From: Nipponacmea schrenckii
Taxonomy: Eukaryota > Mollusca > Gastropoda > Lottiidae
Direction: 5' to 3'
Assembly: GCA_030562195.1 (NCBI GenBank)
Contig: JAUJPP010000003.1
Span: 12,121,398-12,185,397 of the forward strand
DNA length: 64,000 bases
Shown: positions 1-13,365 of the stretch, in pieces
Numbering within the stretch: position 1 is the first letter of the stretch
How the letters are laid out: every line of letters begins with the position of its first letter
Program-made: the position numbers and the translations under genes
Notes under the pieces: generated by a model
What the model was told of the DNA's origin: nothing
Seen by the model: the letters and a program-made list of their open reading frames with translations, nothing else
Database searches by the model: none

Positions 1-2875
1 TAAGAGTAATGTTGCAATGCCTCTTCGAAACTTGTCGCATATTCCAAAAAACCTACTTCATACCAACTAAAGCCAATTATTGTATAAAAAACTAGTCTAA
101 TCTAATTTCAGACTAGAAGATAAAAAAAAAATACCCAGTTCCACCTGCGTATTCAATTTCTAAATGAAAGTATTTGTTCCATCCCAAGCCTGTACATTTG
201 GGAGAATCAAACAGTTCCCTACACCAAATCACAAATTGTCATGGATCAGTTATTATAGAATATTAAATAAAAAAGTAAATAGACTTATAAAATGTCTCTC
301 TTCTTGGATTACGTGGAATTAAACGATGCCAGGCTGTATGTATTGATTTTTTATTGACAACTATAATGAGAGAAGAAATTAAGGCTATTATTAAACTGTC
401 TCTTCAAGTCTTGGGATGTAATATAAATTATAAACACCTGTCCCCTTCTATACTATTATTGTCTTCATTATCAGTTTTGTATGACGTTTTCAGCCGGTTT
501 CTGTATTGATTTATTGAATCGTACCTTTATATGGTTAGCATTGAAAAATTTTTAGTTTATTTTCTGTCCAATCCACAGGTAGAACGTCTGTATGAGTTAC
601 TACCATCGACTCACATTAAAACAGCTTTTGAATTATCTGTAGGTTAATGAGCCGTTTTGTAGTTTACTATAGGGATTTTGGAAGATTATAATTAAGTTGT
701 TCTATCAAGTCAGGTTATATCCTCCGACATGAAAAATACCACAGGGATAACCTATATGAAATAAAATGAAATGTATTAAGGTGCATCGGCTTCATAATAG
801 GTTATAGAGCGTCATAGGGAAAACCTTAGAGTATAACTTGAAAGAGTCTGCATTTATAGCATCGTTATACAATCGAATCATGAAATGGTGTATACAAAGA
901 AAGAAACATGTTGACACCCCTGATCTAGAGCAATGTCCACATTGTAGTTTAGAAACTGACCGTTTGTAATCACTTTTTAGAAATTTTAGTTTATTACCTT
1001 ATATACTTTATGAAAATCAGGGCGAATAATATATGATATAATGAGTCATTATGGTCTAATAATGGATCTATAAAATATAATACAAGAACATCAATTATTT
1101 ATTGGCTAATGTTTGACATTTATCAGAGAGAAATCCTCCTATATAATTAGGTATTAGACATTCTCTATGGACAACTAATATCATAGAATTCATCATAGAT
1201 AGCATTTTAAATGAATCCATACTCGTACCTAATCTGAGCGACAGAGAATTTCTGGTTTCCTGGTAATGAAAATATTGTATCTGGTATCTCTAGAAAACCA
1301 GATTATAATTTTCAGATATTTTTTTCTCGTAAACATATTAAATACCAGATTGCCTCTGCGTGACGTGATATCGGTAATAGTTTGAATTTGACAAGAGTTA
1401 ATTATGATTACGTGGTATTTTGGTTCCATATAAATTTTGAACCATATCTATCAATATGCCTGGTTTTAATTGACACAGGTTATGACGTCAATCACACTAT
1501 TCACGACAATAGGTGGTATGGTAAAATACAGAAATATGTATCTTATGCTTTGCTGGTTAGTAGCTGAACCGTTACATCTAAAAGAGAATGGCCATTAGGT
1601 TATGGTTTAGTCCTTCCACATTGGAACATTTGAAATCAACTGCTTTGTACGACAAAGGAAGTCAGTTTCCTTGAGTGTAGTTTAATTTTATATATTGGTG
1701 GATTGGTTGGAGTTGACAATATTTGCTAAAAACATTTTAAGTGCATGTTGCAGAATTTAAAAGCCTAATAACTAATATCTCAGCAGAAAAGGCTTCAGTA
1801 GATTGGCTAATTCTTAGTTATGTTATGGTCACCGTATAAAACCTTCTAACTTCCTTTGAAACAATGGAAATTATTCTTGTCGTGAGCTTATGTTGCCTTA
1901 CCTGTCAAGAAACAGTCATTTTGTAGATCTGTTTTGTATAACGATCATGTGTCCAGGGAAAGAAAAATTATATGAATATAACCAAGAAGCAAGAAGTCTA
2001 AAACATACTTTATTAGATACGTGTAAAAAATATAAAAACATGGGGCTGTGATTGATAATTTTAATCTGGTGTATTACAGATGAAGGTAAAAATATTGATT
2101 TTATGTAAAGTTAAACTAGTGTTATTATTAATGAGACGGTATAGCTAGAAGAAATGTAGAAGAAGATTGATGACTTAACGTTCTACATCATTATTCAACA
2201 ATTTGTAGTTTAAGCACGACTGGTTTAGATATAGACGTCTACTATTATATTAATCAATCAAGTACATAGAAGAAGCCTCTATAATATACATATCTTATAA
2301 ATTTAATACACTTCACTTTAATTTGAGATTCATTTAAAAAGCGAGTCTGATTGCTCAAAGCATCTTTGAATTTCTCAAGGATAAAAATCGGAAACTGAAA
2401 TGTCTTATGTCGCGTGTAATTATGGAAATGGTGGATAGTCATTATGATGAATGCCAAAATCAATGTGAAAACTGATGAGGTAATCATAGAATTAAGTTAT
2501 ATTTCTTTCAGTCTATGTTAAAGAACAGCAATTTAAAAGTGAGAACTAAAATATCAGAGGAGGAATTGAAGAGGTTCATCAAAGCTGACAAGGCATAACA
2601 TAGAATACGTCAACATTACAGAAAAGTACAAATACATGAATGTAGTATCAGTGCAAGATAATATCAAGAAATGAAATTGAAATGAAGTTTTACGTTCTAC
2701 TCTTCTGCACCTAACTTGCAAACGAAGACGGGCAACGTCATGCAGGATGCATTGAGGGAAATTTTGCGAGGCAGCGGAGATAGTATCAAGTATTCAGGAT
2801 GTTTTTGAAGAGCACTTAAAACTGCCAGATAATCAGAAGTTGACAGAGATCATCCTTACCTTGATAAAATCATCA
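1..2875. other. gene-free AT-rich stretch
   Basis: I see no gene, RNA gene or clear repeat here. The short open frames (for example 1382-1567 and 2254-2487) have AT-driven composition (I, N, Y, F, K) and no recognisable motif. I could not exclude isolated small exons. Confidence 0.5.
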
Positions 2876-3588
2876 TTAACCCCTTTTATATTACAAATAT
2901 ATTCCGTTCTCGGAACCGTTCTGAGAACGGTAGGCCTATCGATGAATTTTGTGTAATGTAAAAGGTCGAAAGTGCCGAGAACCGTTCCAATTCTGGCTCA
3001 CCTCGGGGAGGTGGTCTCGGAACTGTTCCGAGAACGGACTCGATAAATTTGTGTAAACGGTCTAAGGTCTGAGTCTACTTCACTGCGCATGCGTCAAAGA
3101 CAATATTGACCGTTTCTCGTGGAATTTCGTCATCATTCCTAAAATTCTAAAATGGCTGCCCAACAGAATGTAAACAACGTGCTAACAAACGTCATGATAA
3201 TATATTTTCTCCTTGTTTGGTAACGCCACATTTGTTGCTCAGCACTTCTTTCAAACAAAAGTCCATGGGTAATTAGGGCTCGATAGGATTTTCTCATCCT
3301 CAAACTTTTTCTCTCTTTCCTGCGGCGAATTGAGAAAGACTATAAAAAGTAAAATATAACCATATCAAGCGCCATTGCAACATCCGGGTTACATGAAGGG
3401 TTATTTCTAACTTCTTTCAGAAGAGTTCCATTAACAAGCGTGCCGAGAACCTTCACCGTTTACACTACACAAACGAAACCGTTCTCGGTACGCATGATTT
3501 TGTGTAATGTAAATGGGCACATTTTATCGCGGCCTGGTACGGACCGAGAACGGAACGCTTTATCGTGGCCTGGTGTAAAAGGGGTTAA
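2876..3588. mobile_element. piggyBac-type MITE (TTAA target site)
   Basis: The element is bounded by TTAA at 2876-2879 and 3585-3588. Immediately inside are inverted ends CCCCTTTTA and TAAAAGGGG. A TTAA duplication followed by a C-run terminus is the signature of piggyBac-superfamily elements. The interior (about 705 bp) has no transposase frame, so it is non-autonomous. Inside are repeated, partly palindromic blocks built on CCGTTCTCGG/CCGAGAACGG and TTTGTGTAATGTAAA. The same blocks recur at 3788-4985 and 11150-11665, which makes this a local family. The superfamily assignment is an inference from the ends only. Confidence 0.7.
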
Positions 3589-4571
3589 TAATACGGATCA
3601 AATTGACCTTTATTAACATACAAATTCTAGAATATTTGAAAAAAATTTGCTTACAGTTGGGCATGAGATCATACATGGGACAATCTCATGAGTGCATCAT
3701 AGTATATCAGTCAAAATTATCCAATCACAAAGATCTATTGGCATCATCCTTACCTTTTAATGAAACAGCCTGTCAAAATTATTTGTCTGTTAAACCACGT
3801 TTACACTACAGAATTTATCTCGGAATGGTTCTCAGTACGGTACGAATGAATTTTGAGTAATGTAAACGGTCGGTCGTTCTCTTGTTTGTTATTTGCAATG
3901 GCTTCAATAAATACAGAATGCTAATGAGTTGAATCACATGGTTTCAAACGTTAAGTACTCATTCACGGCAGGGTTTGAAATAAGCGGTACCGCAGTTTGC
4001 GATACAATTTTTGGCAAAATGCGACGTTTAAACTACAATAATTTATCGAGTCCGGTTTGAGAACCGTTCCGAGACCGTTTACATTACACAGAATTCATCA
4101 ATAGTGTTCTCAGAACCATTTAAACGGAGTTATAATATTTTCTAATTAATGAAATAAACGGAAATAAAGAACTTGAAATGAAATTTTGTTTTTTCGGCAC
4201 ATTTTATGAATAGTGTTGCAATTATTGTTTGACTGTTTGATTGGAATTTGCGGTGCGTTCGATGCTTTATTCCTTTCGTTTTCCATTGAAATCATATTGG
4301 AGGTGTCACCTCGGAGGCAAAAACACGAATGCAACAGCCTCGCAGATTCTCTTAAATATACTCTGCTCACACAATGTCCTTCAACACTTCTGACAGTTCA
4401 GAGATTATTTATCAAGGTTGCTTTGGTTGATAATCCATTCATTAACAACGTACCCGTGCGCAGAAGCCTTTTTTGTTTTCAACATAGCCGTCTATATTTA
4501 CCTCTTTCATGAAGAGTTCCATTAGAAAGCAACTGATAGCATGAGATGATTTATTGTCATTTAGAAAGCGG

Positions 4572-4828
4572 TGTTGCAACAATATTTTCGTTATTGGGAT
4601 AACACTTTCTTGGTAGAGCACAGATTCTAGTGCTGAAAATTGGCTGAGACCCGGACGGGTTTCGAACCAGCCATCTCAGAGTCAGGCACCTAATCGCCAG
4701 CAATACATGTCAACCGTCTAGATTACTCGGCCATCGGACCTTCCACTAAAAATAGAAGGCAGCAGAGGCTCCGTTGGCCGAGCGGTCTCAAGAAAGTGTT
4801 ATCCCAATAACGAAAATATTGTTGCAAC
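4572..4828. mobile_element. foldback element with perfect 40-bp inverted ends and a tRNA-like core
   Basis: Positions 4572-4611 and 4789-4828 are exact reverse complements of each other (40 of 40). The outer end reads GTTGCAACAATATTTTCG and the inner end reads CACTTTCTTG. The core holds a complete tRNA-like module on the minus strand (4648-4740) and a second tRNA 5'-half-like block on the plus strand (TGGCCGAGCGG at 4775-4785), so the core is itself partly inverted. A 13-bp direct repeat flanks the insertion in the host MITE. A tRNA-derived SINE that became a foldback dimer would explain this. Confidence 0.7.
4648..4740 (-). pseudogene. tRNA-like (SINE head) module with A and B boxes
   Basis: Read on the minus strand, the module has an A-box-like TGGCCGAGTAATC (4721-4733) and, about 55-60 nt downstream, a B-box-like GGTTCGAAACCC (4657-4668). 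These are the two internal RNA polymerase III promoter elements of a tRNA. The long middle resembles a class II (Leu/Ser) tRNA. The T stem has a mismatch and I could not close a 7-bp acceptor stem, so it is probably a tRNA-derived SINE head or pseudogene rather than a working tRNA. Confidence 0.5.
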
Positions 4829-4985
4829 TGATAGCAGTCAACAGGTTTAAATCATTATTTTGGAACCGTTCTTGACACGCTCGTTATATTGTTGGTGTAA
4901 ACGGAGTATTTTTGTGATTTTATCGCGGCCTGGTCTGGACCGAGAACGTGACGCTTTATAGCGGTCTAATGCAAACGGGGCTTTA

Positions 4986-7900
4986 GTGTGAGAATGAGAT
5001 GTTATCTGTCAATTTCGGCAAGTAATGAATAGAATTTTCTGTAACAGAAATTCGATGAAAATTGTCTGATCATGAGGAATATCGTTACGTTCTTCTTTTA
5101 ATGAAGCCACTAACCAAAAACGATCCATCAAAAATCATTGAGTGAGATAAATGTCAAAAAATTGTATGACGACGATATGTTCCCAAAAATATAAAAAGGG
5201 TCAATGATGACGTTCGATATGATAAAACAGAAGGTGTTATTATGAAGTCTATTTCAAAACGATTATAAAAATCATTATGTCCAGGCGATTGAAGCTTGAA
5301 ATTTTAGAACAACTGACTGTATAAAAAGAATCTATATCATTGCACTATGGGTGTCAATCATTGACTCAATGATTATTTCCATATGACTAAATGAACAATG
5401 GAATGATGAAATCAATAAGACAATGGGAGTTAATCATTGACTTACTGATTGACAGGGTATTTCAGTCAATGATGAAGTAAAATATAAGATGTTAGGAGTC
5501 AGTTATTGACTCAATGACGCAGTTTGATAGCCAAATGAAATGTCGGAAGTCGACATTTGGGAGGTGACAGAATTAATAAAAGCAGGTTAATAATGAAATC
5601 TAAATGAGAAATTGATGAAGTTAGGATAAGACCTGTGACATAACATTAACGAGCGAGTTAAACAGCACCTTGAAAATGATGAGATAATATGAATTGGCGC
5701 CATAAATTCATAAATCATAAACTATTGAATATATACTCAGCATCATTAGAAGAAACATCTTTATAACTGTAAATATGTTATTATTTTCATTGAAGATTAA
5801 TTACCGTTTAAACTAAGTGAATCATGAACATTATAAATATATATTTCATACATTGAAGGCGTATACAACCATTCTATGATAACTTCAAGCTCTATCACTA
5901 CTCTATTCCCACTGAGACATGGATTAAGGTCGAGTTGTAGGAAGTATTCAGATAAGATGTTTTTCATCTTCATAACATGGGTTTACTGTTTACAATATCT
6001 GATAGAAATACCAGGTAACATTGTAGAGATTTTCCATTCTCTCTCAAAATGGCATTCTTTCAATATAATGATAACATCTTTGTAAAAATCTCTCATAATC
6101 GTACAATAAATCATCTCGTTCCTTCAGTACTTTACGTCATCATGTGGTGCCTGCTTTAAATCTCGTAATTTATTTTTTCTTGAATGTCAGTAGAGAACTC
6201 ACGTGCGACTGAGCTGCTGATATTGAACAGGAGTCATTAATCATTTATCTGGGTTTAATAGAAGCACCGTTTATAAATTGGTTATCTCTTAGTAACTTTT
6301 TTTTTCTAAATTAATGATGTAATACAAAAAAAGACAGAAATATTCTAAGTAACGTCTTGAACTTTTCGCAATTATAAGTATACTAAGTGTAATTAAGAGT
6401 TATGCACTTATTACCGCCTGCGAAGACAAAATACCCGAAAAGTAGAGTAATTTACACTTTTATCTACATCAGCAAAAACAGCGTCACCGATGCCGCTTGA
6501 GATAGTGAAATGCACCCAGGCGTCACTTGGCGTTCTAAATAAAACAAGTAGAAGTTTATTAATAAAATGAATCCCACAGACTGTAACAGATTATATTAAT
6601 CTATCTTAATAAGTTTTTCTCAGCAGGAAATGTTCCATTTTCGTTTTCTCATTAGTTAGAAAATCCAAAGATTTTACAGAGATAGAATTTATTTTCATTT
6701 CATTTCCTTGCAATGACAGGTTATGCCGTAAGCGATATTTTATGTTGGTGAACTATTGATAACCTGTCGTTGACTGTCAATAATACTGGCAATGATGACA
6801 TAATTAAACATATTCAACAGAGAATATTGTAATACTCCTGCTAGTTTCAAATATTTCTCATTGATTTCCTATCACACACTTTGTCACATTTGATGTTTGT
6901 TATTATCTCATTTCTGTTTCAAATGCTAACCTTTTTATTCACTTTAAAATAAACAGATAAAAAAATAATACCGCTGGGAATTAGAATGGAAGCTGAAATA
7001 CAAGTGATATTCAGCAAGTGATATAAGATTTTCTTTTCTATTTAAAAAATTGAAAAGTACTACGAAAACAATTGTGAGTTTCTGTGAATAGTGAATTTAG
7101 TATAAAAATAGGGGAATAAATGTAGTTGAAAGAGTTGGAGGTGGGTTAGAAAATGATTGGCTGTCTAGCAATTAGAAAGTTTCTTGAATTTTTTTTTTTA
7201 GAAAACCATTGTACAGAAAGTTTAGCACGTTGTGTGAACTGGAAATAAGACAGTTAAGGCAAGAAAAAGCTGTAACCTTCTGAAAGGAATCAAACGAGAA
7301 AATAGAGCGCCAAGTAATGTTAAACTTAAATGTCATTCTTTTAATGCATAGAGATAGAAGTTTGTGGTCAATGCACACAAAGCAATTGTCACTAACATCA
7401 AATGTTTGCAGTCCTTTCAAGTGAGTGTTTATACACTGGAATTTGTTGTTCAATGATTGCCAAAAAAATGAAGTAAATTTTAATCAAATTAATTTTTTAT
7501 GGCCATTATTGATGCTTCACTTCTCTACGACACTTCTCATATTCTGTTTTAAGTGAAAATTGCCAACATCAAACGATTAGATTGTACATGTGTGAAATTC
7601 ATTGATATGGAATTAATTCAGGGTTTGTAATGGATATTCCTGTATTATGTCTGTCACAGGAATGATGATATACAGAACAGTTGGATTAGTAATCCCGGTA
7701 AATGATGCATTGTTCAAACCATCCTTTCTTAAATTGTCAAACACTACAACCAGAATGCGTCTTGTTCAATATGATCAACTAAATCCCTAGAATTACACCT
7801 TCAGTCATTCCGAGTTCCTCACCACCAGGAGTACAGAACCCAGGATACCAGACTGTGTCAAAACTCTCATCAAACAAATTCTAAACAAGCGGAGTAACGG

Positions 7901-10847
7901 ATTTATTTCGGCAACAACTTCACTAAATCAAGACTAAAACCGTCTTTTTCGAGCTCACCAGTCCTGGGACAAATCGTGGTGTATATGGAACCCTTAAACC
8001 CATTTCGAAAATACAACGTAGTGAATACACGTAGTACAGAACGTGTATTTTCTAGGTGTACGTATAGGCCTATAGGTTATTTAAGTGCATTGAGATGGTA
8101 GGTTTTGTCACGATCTTGGATTCGATGTTCTTAAGAAAATATTCAGTTCAGCTGTGTATGTCTTATCATTTACATCTTTGTTTTCCTGAATTAAAAGACA
8201 GGAATATTTCGCATATTCATAAATTATGTGTCGGCATCAACTAAATCTTAATAATTTCATAATTCGTGATAATTTATTCATATAACGGTTACAGTTTTCA
8301 GTCGTCCGTTAAGATTTGAAAATGCGATACAATTCTTTAAAAATGGGATATATTATATCTTGTCTTGATGAAAGGCCAGCCTTTAAGAGAGCATATATTG
8401 TTGACTTAGATATAAAATTGATAATTTTCTTTTTGAGAAGGAAAAATTTTCTAGATACTATAATGTTTTTTTTTTCATGTTATTTCTTGGTCATTCTTGA
8501 TTTTTTTATTTTCATTTATTTTCGTGTTAAATAATTCTTTAAAAAAGACGATGTAATCAACACGAATTCTATTAATATAATTGATTTTGTCTGAGAATTG
8601 AGATTGGTCTCGTTAAAAATCATTCTTACTTGCAGTCTGTTCGAATCAAATCAACTACAAGACATGTTTTTCAGTCGTTTTTAAGGATCGGGCTGTCATT
8701 TGATTAGACTAATAAATATAAATCTACAATCTAACATGTTGAAATAAATTGAGAAATTAAACTCGCAGAGACTCCGTACGTTGGTTGGATTCAAGTTTTC
8801 CAGTAGGATACTACAGTGATATTTCGAGACGCATTTACTCTTTCTTAAAGGTGAAAAACACGTTTTTTTTTTACAATGAATGAATTTTTTATAGTTCGAA
8901 AAATTTTATCAAATCAGAAAATGTTTAATATGCATGTAGATTATCTCAAATACAGCTCCTTTATAACATGACAAATAATGCATTATTCAAATTTTCTAAG
9001 GAAATGCTAATATATTACTTCATTATTATACCACAAAGCCATATCTTAAAATCAATTCAGTCATAACGTATTCAATTCGGTTTGTAATATATCCAACTAC
9101 TAGTAACCCTCTGCAGTACAGAAAATCGTAAAATAACCTTGTTAGCTTTGTCATAAACTTCCAAATTGTCACAGAATAAATAATTTAAAATTCAGCAAGA
9201 ATTTGAATTATGTAGACTAAATGTAGTAATATATTTGCCACGATATGTTCCAGATCTAGATTAAGATATGTTTTATTGAAACTAAGACTTTGACATTTAA
9301 GACGGTTGTAAGTGTCAACTGTTACCACCAACATCTTGTTTTTCTAGAAAAAAATCCTTATGATGTAATAAACGGTAATGAAATAGCTGATCAGCAGGTT
9401 CTTTTTTTAATCCGTTTGAAATGACAGCTGTGACAGGGCAAGGTTACTATGTATGGTACTCGCTTGTAACAACAGTTGTTTGTATTTTTGTAGGATTTGC
9501 CAAATTTTATAGCAGATATAATACCATTTTATACACCATTTAGGCCCTATAGATATTGTAAAGCAAAGAATTCTGCTTTAACCAACGTGTACAGGATCAT
9601 GTAAATAATTGTTTCCAGTAAAGTATTTATCTAAATTTGTTTCGAAGGCATTTAAAAAGAACATATTGATGAGAAACTTAAACGATTTTGTCATGAATTG
9701 TAACTTTTCTACACAAAGACTATTCTGTGATGTATTATGATAACACATACAAAAAATAAGTGCATTGTCATAACAGATAATCAACAAATATCGGCCTTGA
9801 TAATAGAAAGTGTAAGTCGGTGTAAGAATAATGTACGAAAATTGATTTCAAGTAAATTTAACAACATTCATGGGAACCTTCCAATGGGTAACCCAAACCA
9901 ATAAAGTTATTGCTTACATTCCATCAGAAAACCCACTAAAAATCAATTATTCATTAAAATATGGAAAGGAGATATTCCCAAATAGTTACCACGACAGCTT
10001 AACTTGTCTGATGCCATTTTCTTCATATACAGTTTTAAGCTTTCTCACATTTCAATCTATTATTTCCAAGAGAGCTAACAATTGACGTTGGTTTATTATT
10101 GCAGGTCAAAGGAAGGGCAGAAGTAATCCAAATATGTCCATTATATCTTATGATTTATTCGACAATCGTATTTACTCTGTCTCTGATAGAACATTATTTT
10201 ATTTTCTTGAAGACTGTCTGATGTAATTGAAAACACGACTACTAGGCCGTTATCAGATAATGAAATTGTTCCAACTATAGATGTTTCTTTTAGGATAAGC
10301 TCTGATTTATTGTCAACTTTACAGCTTGGTATAGTCTGTGTTCTTATTCTTCATAAGTTTCTATAACCAACGAAAACACGTTGTTATTACTCTGCTTACT
10401 TCAGCGGTTTAATTCAAATCGTGACTGGATCCTTCTGTGAAGTAAAACCAAATATCCTTTGCCTATCAGGTTCTGTTGTTTCTGTTGTCTCATGTATAAA
10501 TGACAAAATAGCTCTTTAACAATAATTGATTAGCCTTTTATAAATATCAATTATCGGAGAATTTTGTTCCCACAGATGGCATTTTGCAATCGTGTTTTTT
10601 TTAAAGCATGAAGATGACTTTTAAGTATATAGCCAATATTTACTACATGTATGTCAAAGAGTCTAAATTAAGATATTTATAGTTAGTAGATTCAAGATGT
10701 TCATTTAGAAACATATTAGTTTTTAATTCCTGAACACTACTTAAGTGTTGTTGGCGTTTTGACTTCCATATGTTCTTCATCAATCAATTTGAATGTAGAC
10801 CCTCCTGGAAATGGAATGTTCTTTTTTCTTCTTTATGCTTTACTTGG
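4986..10847. other. gene-free AT-rich stretch with minor degenerate repeats
   Basis: I see no supported gene. The only internal structure is a weak direct repeat at about 5340-5530. The stretch 7780-8060 is less AT-rich than its surroundings but holds no long frame. The open frames at 7172-7453, 8316-8534 and 9578-10085 look like AT noise. Confidence 0.45.
5340..5530. repeat. degenerate direct repeat built on CAATCATTGACTCAATGA
   Basis: Three diverged units contain GGTGTCAATCATTGACTC, GGGAGTTAATCATTGACTT and AGGAGTCAGTTATTGACTC. They are spaced about 80 bp apart, with related ATGGAATGATGAAAT-like segments between them. The core CAATCATTGA is itself partly palindromic. Confidence 0.45.
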
Positions 10848-11143
10848 TTTAAACAATATTTTATTCAATGTACATAATATTTTTACAAATATATATAATA
10901 AGGGTTTCGGAAACAAGCCGAGGCTTATGCTAATCCGTCACCAATTAGAATTTACAAAACAAAAATTAAGGAATCTTTAACTAAATAATAATAAGTATAT
11001 CATGAAACAGTTTAACATATACCGAATTTAATCATGTTTATACTAATATTTGAAATAAAAATATGCAAATGTGCATAGTGTGTCCACACCAGACAGGGGA
11101 TCGTCATCACCAAGAATTCTGTCCGTCTACAAGCACAAGCGAT
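10848..11143 (-). mobile_element. dispersed repeat, copy 1 (possible 3' end of a retroposon on the minus strand)
   Basis: The segment is nearly identical over about 290 bp to 41173-41453 and more distantly similar to 52155-52480. Shared anchors are TTTAAACAATATTTTATTCA, GAAACAAGCCGAGGCTTATG, GTGTCCACACCAGACAGG and TCATCACCAAGAATTCTGT. On the minus strand the left end reads AATAAAATATTGTTTAAA, which looks like a polyadenylation signal and 3' end. A minus-strand frame across CACACCAGACAGG reads DDDPCLVWTHYAHLH in the 41-kb copy. The copy stops at 11143, just before the MITE-family block that starts near 11150. The class (LINE tail or SINE) is not settled. Confidence 0.6.
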
Positions 11144-11149
11144 ATTCGC

Positions 11150-11665
11150 AAGTGCAGTAATCCGTTCTCGGCACGCTTCACGTTTACTCTACAACAACCG
11201 AGTCCGGTTTGAGAACCGTTGGGAGACCAGAATTGGGCCATAATTTGAGAACGCTTGGCTGTTTCATCCGTACCGTTCTGAGAACAGATAAATTTACTAC
11301 TACTAATATATTTATTTCGTACAATAAGTACACATACAAAAATACAGTAAAACATTACAGATTATTTACAATAGAAATAGACTTCATTTACACTATTGAG
11401 TGGATAAATAATAAATAATTTCATTTAAATTGTTTTTATCAGTATTGCACATACTATAATCTAATAAAATATAATCATTGATTGTAATGGACAATGTTTT
11501 TGTATCTTCATCAGCAATATCTGCTGTATTTAATTTATTTAGAATGGAATTAACACTCAGTTTACCAATGTCATACTTATTAATATTATATTTATATGAA
11601 ATAAGGTTTAAATTATTACAGATTGATGACATGCTACCGTTCAATTTGTAATGTAAACGGGGTTT
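11150..11665. mobile_element. third, degraded copy of the 2876 MITE family
   Basis: The left part has CCGTTCTCGGCACGC, GTTTACTCTACAACA, GAGTCCGGTTTGAGAACCG and CCGTTCTGAGAAC, all shared with the elements at 2876 and 3788. The right end, TGTAATGTAAACGGGGTTTAA, matches the family terminus. The middle (about 11300-11640) is AT-rich and unlike the other copies. A minus-strand frame there (11393-11644) has no recognisable domain. Confidence 0.5.
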
Positions 11666-12860
11666 AAGGATTAATTAACGATAATACTTTTTATACCAAT
11701 TTGCGATTTGACGGTCTTATATATTGCTTCAACATATTCACGTGGTAATGAAATGTAAACTTTGTATAAAAAACAACTGGTTAGCGATAATGTAATTAGT
11801 AAAATATAAAGTGAATGATTGCATGTCAGTCTGTATTTTGTTGAGATGATTTGGTGGGAACAGTAAATTAGGTCGGGCTTTTAGATTAATTAGATAATGG
11901 AAAGGAAATTGAGTGAAATTTAACATGCAAACTATCTGAATCTTACAAATTCGATTTATTCTAATAGAATGAATTCTATGTGGCAAAGTTTGAAGTGAAA
12001 AACCAGTCCAATACTCACTTCGTGACTGATATTAACATGCAGTTCACTCATATTTACAAAAAATAGGACACAAATTGTACCGAGTATTAGAAGAGCATTT
12101 AAATTTTATTGGCAAGGATTAGGGTATTTCGTACAACGTCGCCATCTGGTTTAAATTAATTAATAGCATTACATCGTTAACTAAATAGGGGTCTAAAAAG
12201 TCTGACTGCAGAGAAAATTTATAGCATTGCTATGAACTGTCGCCGTTCTATGAATTCAAATTTCAGCAGATAAAATTGAGTTTTACCTCCTGCCACTCTG
12301 CTGAAAGAATAAACAATCACGACAACATTCTTGCAGCATGGATTTATTTTTCTGAGAAACCACGAAAACGTTACATTGGTAACAAACTTTAGTTTTCTAA
12401 GTGAATGTTTTTTTTTTACCTCAAGGAGCGAATAAACCTATAATTTAATAGCTGTATTAGTTTAGTATGACTATAATGGCGGCATAAACGTGGAACGTAA
12501 TAAATGTAATTACATCTATGCCTCATTCAAGTTGACTACCCTTTGTTATACAATACAACAATACAGCTGGTCAAGTTCCCCGAATAATTATCCGTCTTTA
12601 CAAAGAATTGCAGGAAAAATTTCCAACAGCCTTTAAAAATTATTTAGTGATAGCCTATACCCGAAATAAAAATCTAAATGATATCTTATAGTCCGTGGTA
12701 GATTACCCCTCCTTACGTAGATTCATAAAACTTAATTCAATCCTTATTGTTTATTTATGTTATAGCTTACCATTTTACTTAACTTTATCCTTCGTTCATT
12801 TAAGTCGTTTTTTTTAAGAAAAATTCCTCAGTTCCACAAATAAAAATAGCGATGGCCCAT
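11666..12860. other. gene-free stretch
   Basis: I see no gene, RNA gene or repeat that I can support. The frame on the minus strand at 11738-11986 has noise-like composition. Confidence 0.45.
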
Positions 12861-13317
12861 CGTAATACGCCCACCATTGGCAACCATAGTTATTCGGGCG
12901 GTGGACAAGAGGTATCAGTAAATACAATATTTTAAATGTAAAAGGCTCAAATCATGCTTTGTCAAAATCTATCAAGAAACCAGATCTCTATCAAGTCTAC
13001 AAAGAATCAGAGGCTGATAAAGTGAACACGTTTTAAAGAACAAGGGCAATAACTCAATAAATATTTTTTGATTATTCTGATTTTCAATAGGGTATATCCT
13101 CGAGTTATAACAAACACTCCCACCAAGTTTCATCAAATTCCGGCTCCCTATCGTGTTCACAAGGAATTTTAGGACAAGGGCAATAACTCATAGTAAATAT
13201 TTTTCGATTGGTTTCATTTTCGATAGGCTTCATCCTTGGGTCATTACAAAGACTCATTCCAAGTTTCATTAATATCCATCAAGAAATGTGGTCTCTATCG
13301 TGTTCACAACAATTGTG

Positions 13318-13365
13318 GACAAGCAGACGGACAGATAGACGGACAGACAGACAGACATACAGGCG
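13318..13365. repeat. (GACA/GACG)n microsatellite inside copy A
   Basis: GGACAGATAGACGGACAGAC and further GACA units follow TTCACAACAATTGTGGACAA. The same transition from unit to GACA run is repeated at 13783, so copy A contains two end-like blocks. This suggests an internal duplication or two overlapping elements. Confidence 0.7.

Larger units (their letters stand above)
3788..4985. mobile_element. second, degraded copy of the 2876 MITE family, interrupted by a foldback element
   Basis: The copy starts near 3790 with a CACGTTTACACTACA end block. It ends near 4980 with ATCGCGGCCTGGTCTGGACCG and GCAAACGGGGC, the same right-end blocks as the element ending at 3588. Internal matches include AGAGTTCCATTA, GAGAACCGTTCCGAGACC and TTTACATTACACAGAATTCATC. 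An unrelated foldback element (4572-4828) interrupts it, flanked by a 13-bp direct repeat (GCAACTGATAGCA at 4529-4541 and 4823-4835). The open frames at 4146-4512 on both strands lie inside the copy and resemble no protein I know. Confidence 0.55.

Noticed and set aside
4648..4740. Functional tRNA gene
   Set aside because: A and B boxes are present, but a proper acceptor stem could not be formed, the T stem has a mismatch and the module sits inside a foldback element. It is kept only as a tRNA-like pseudogene.
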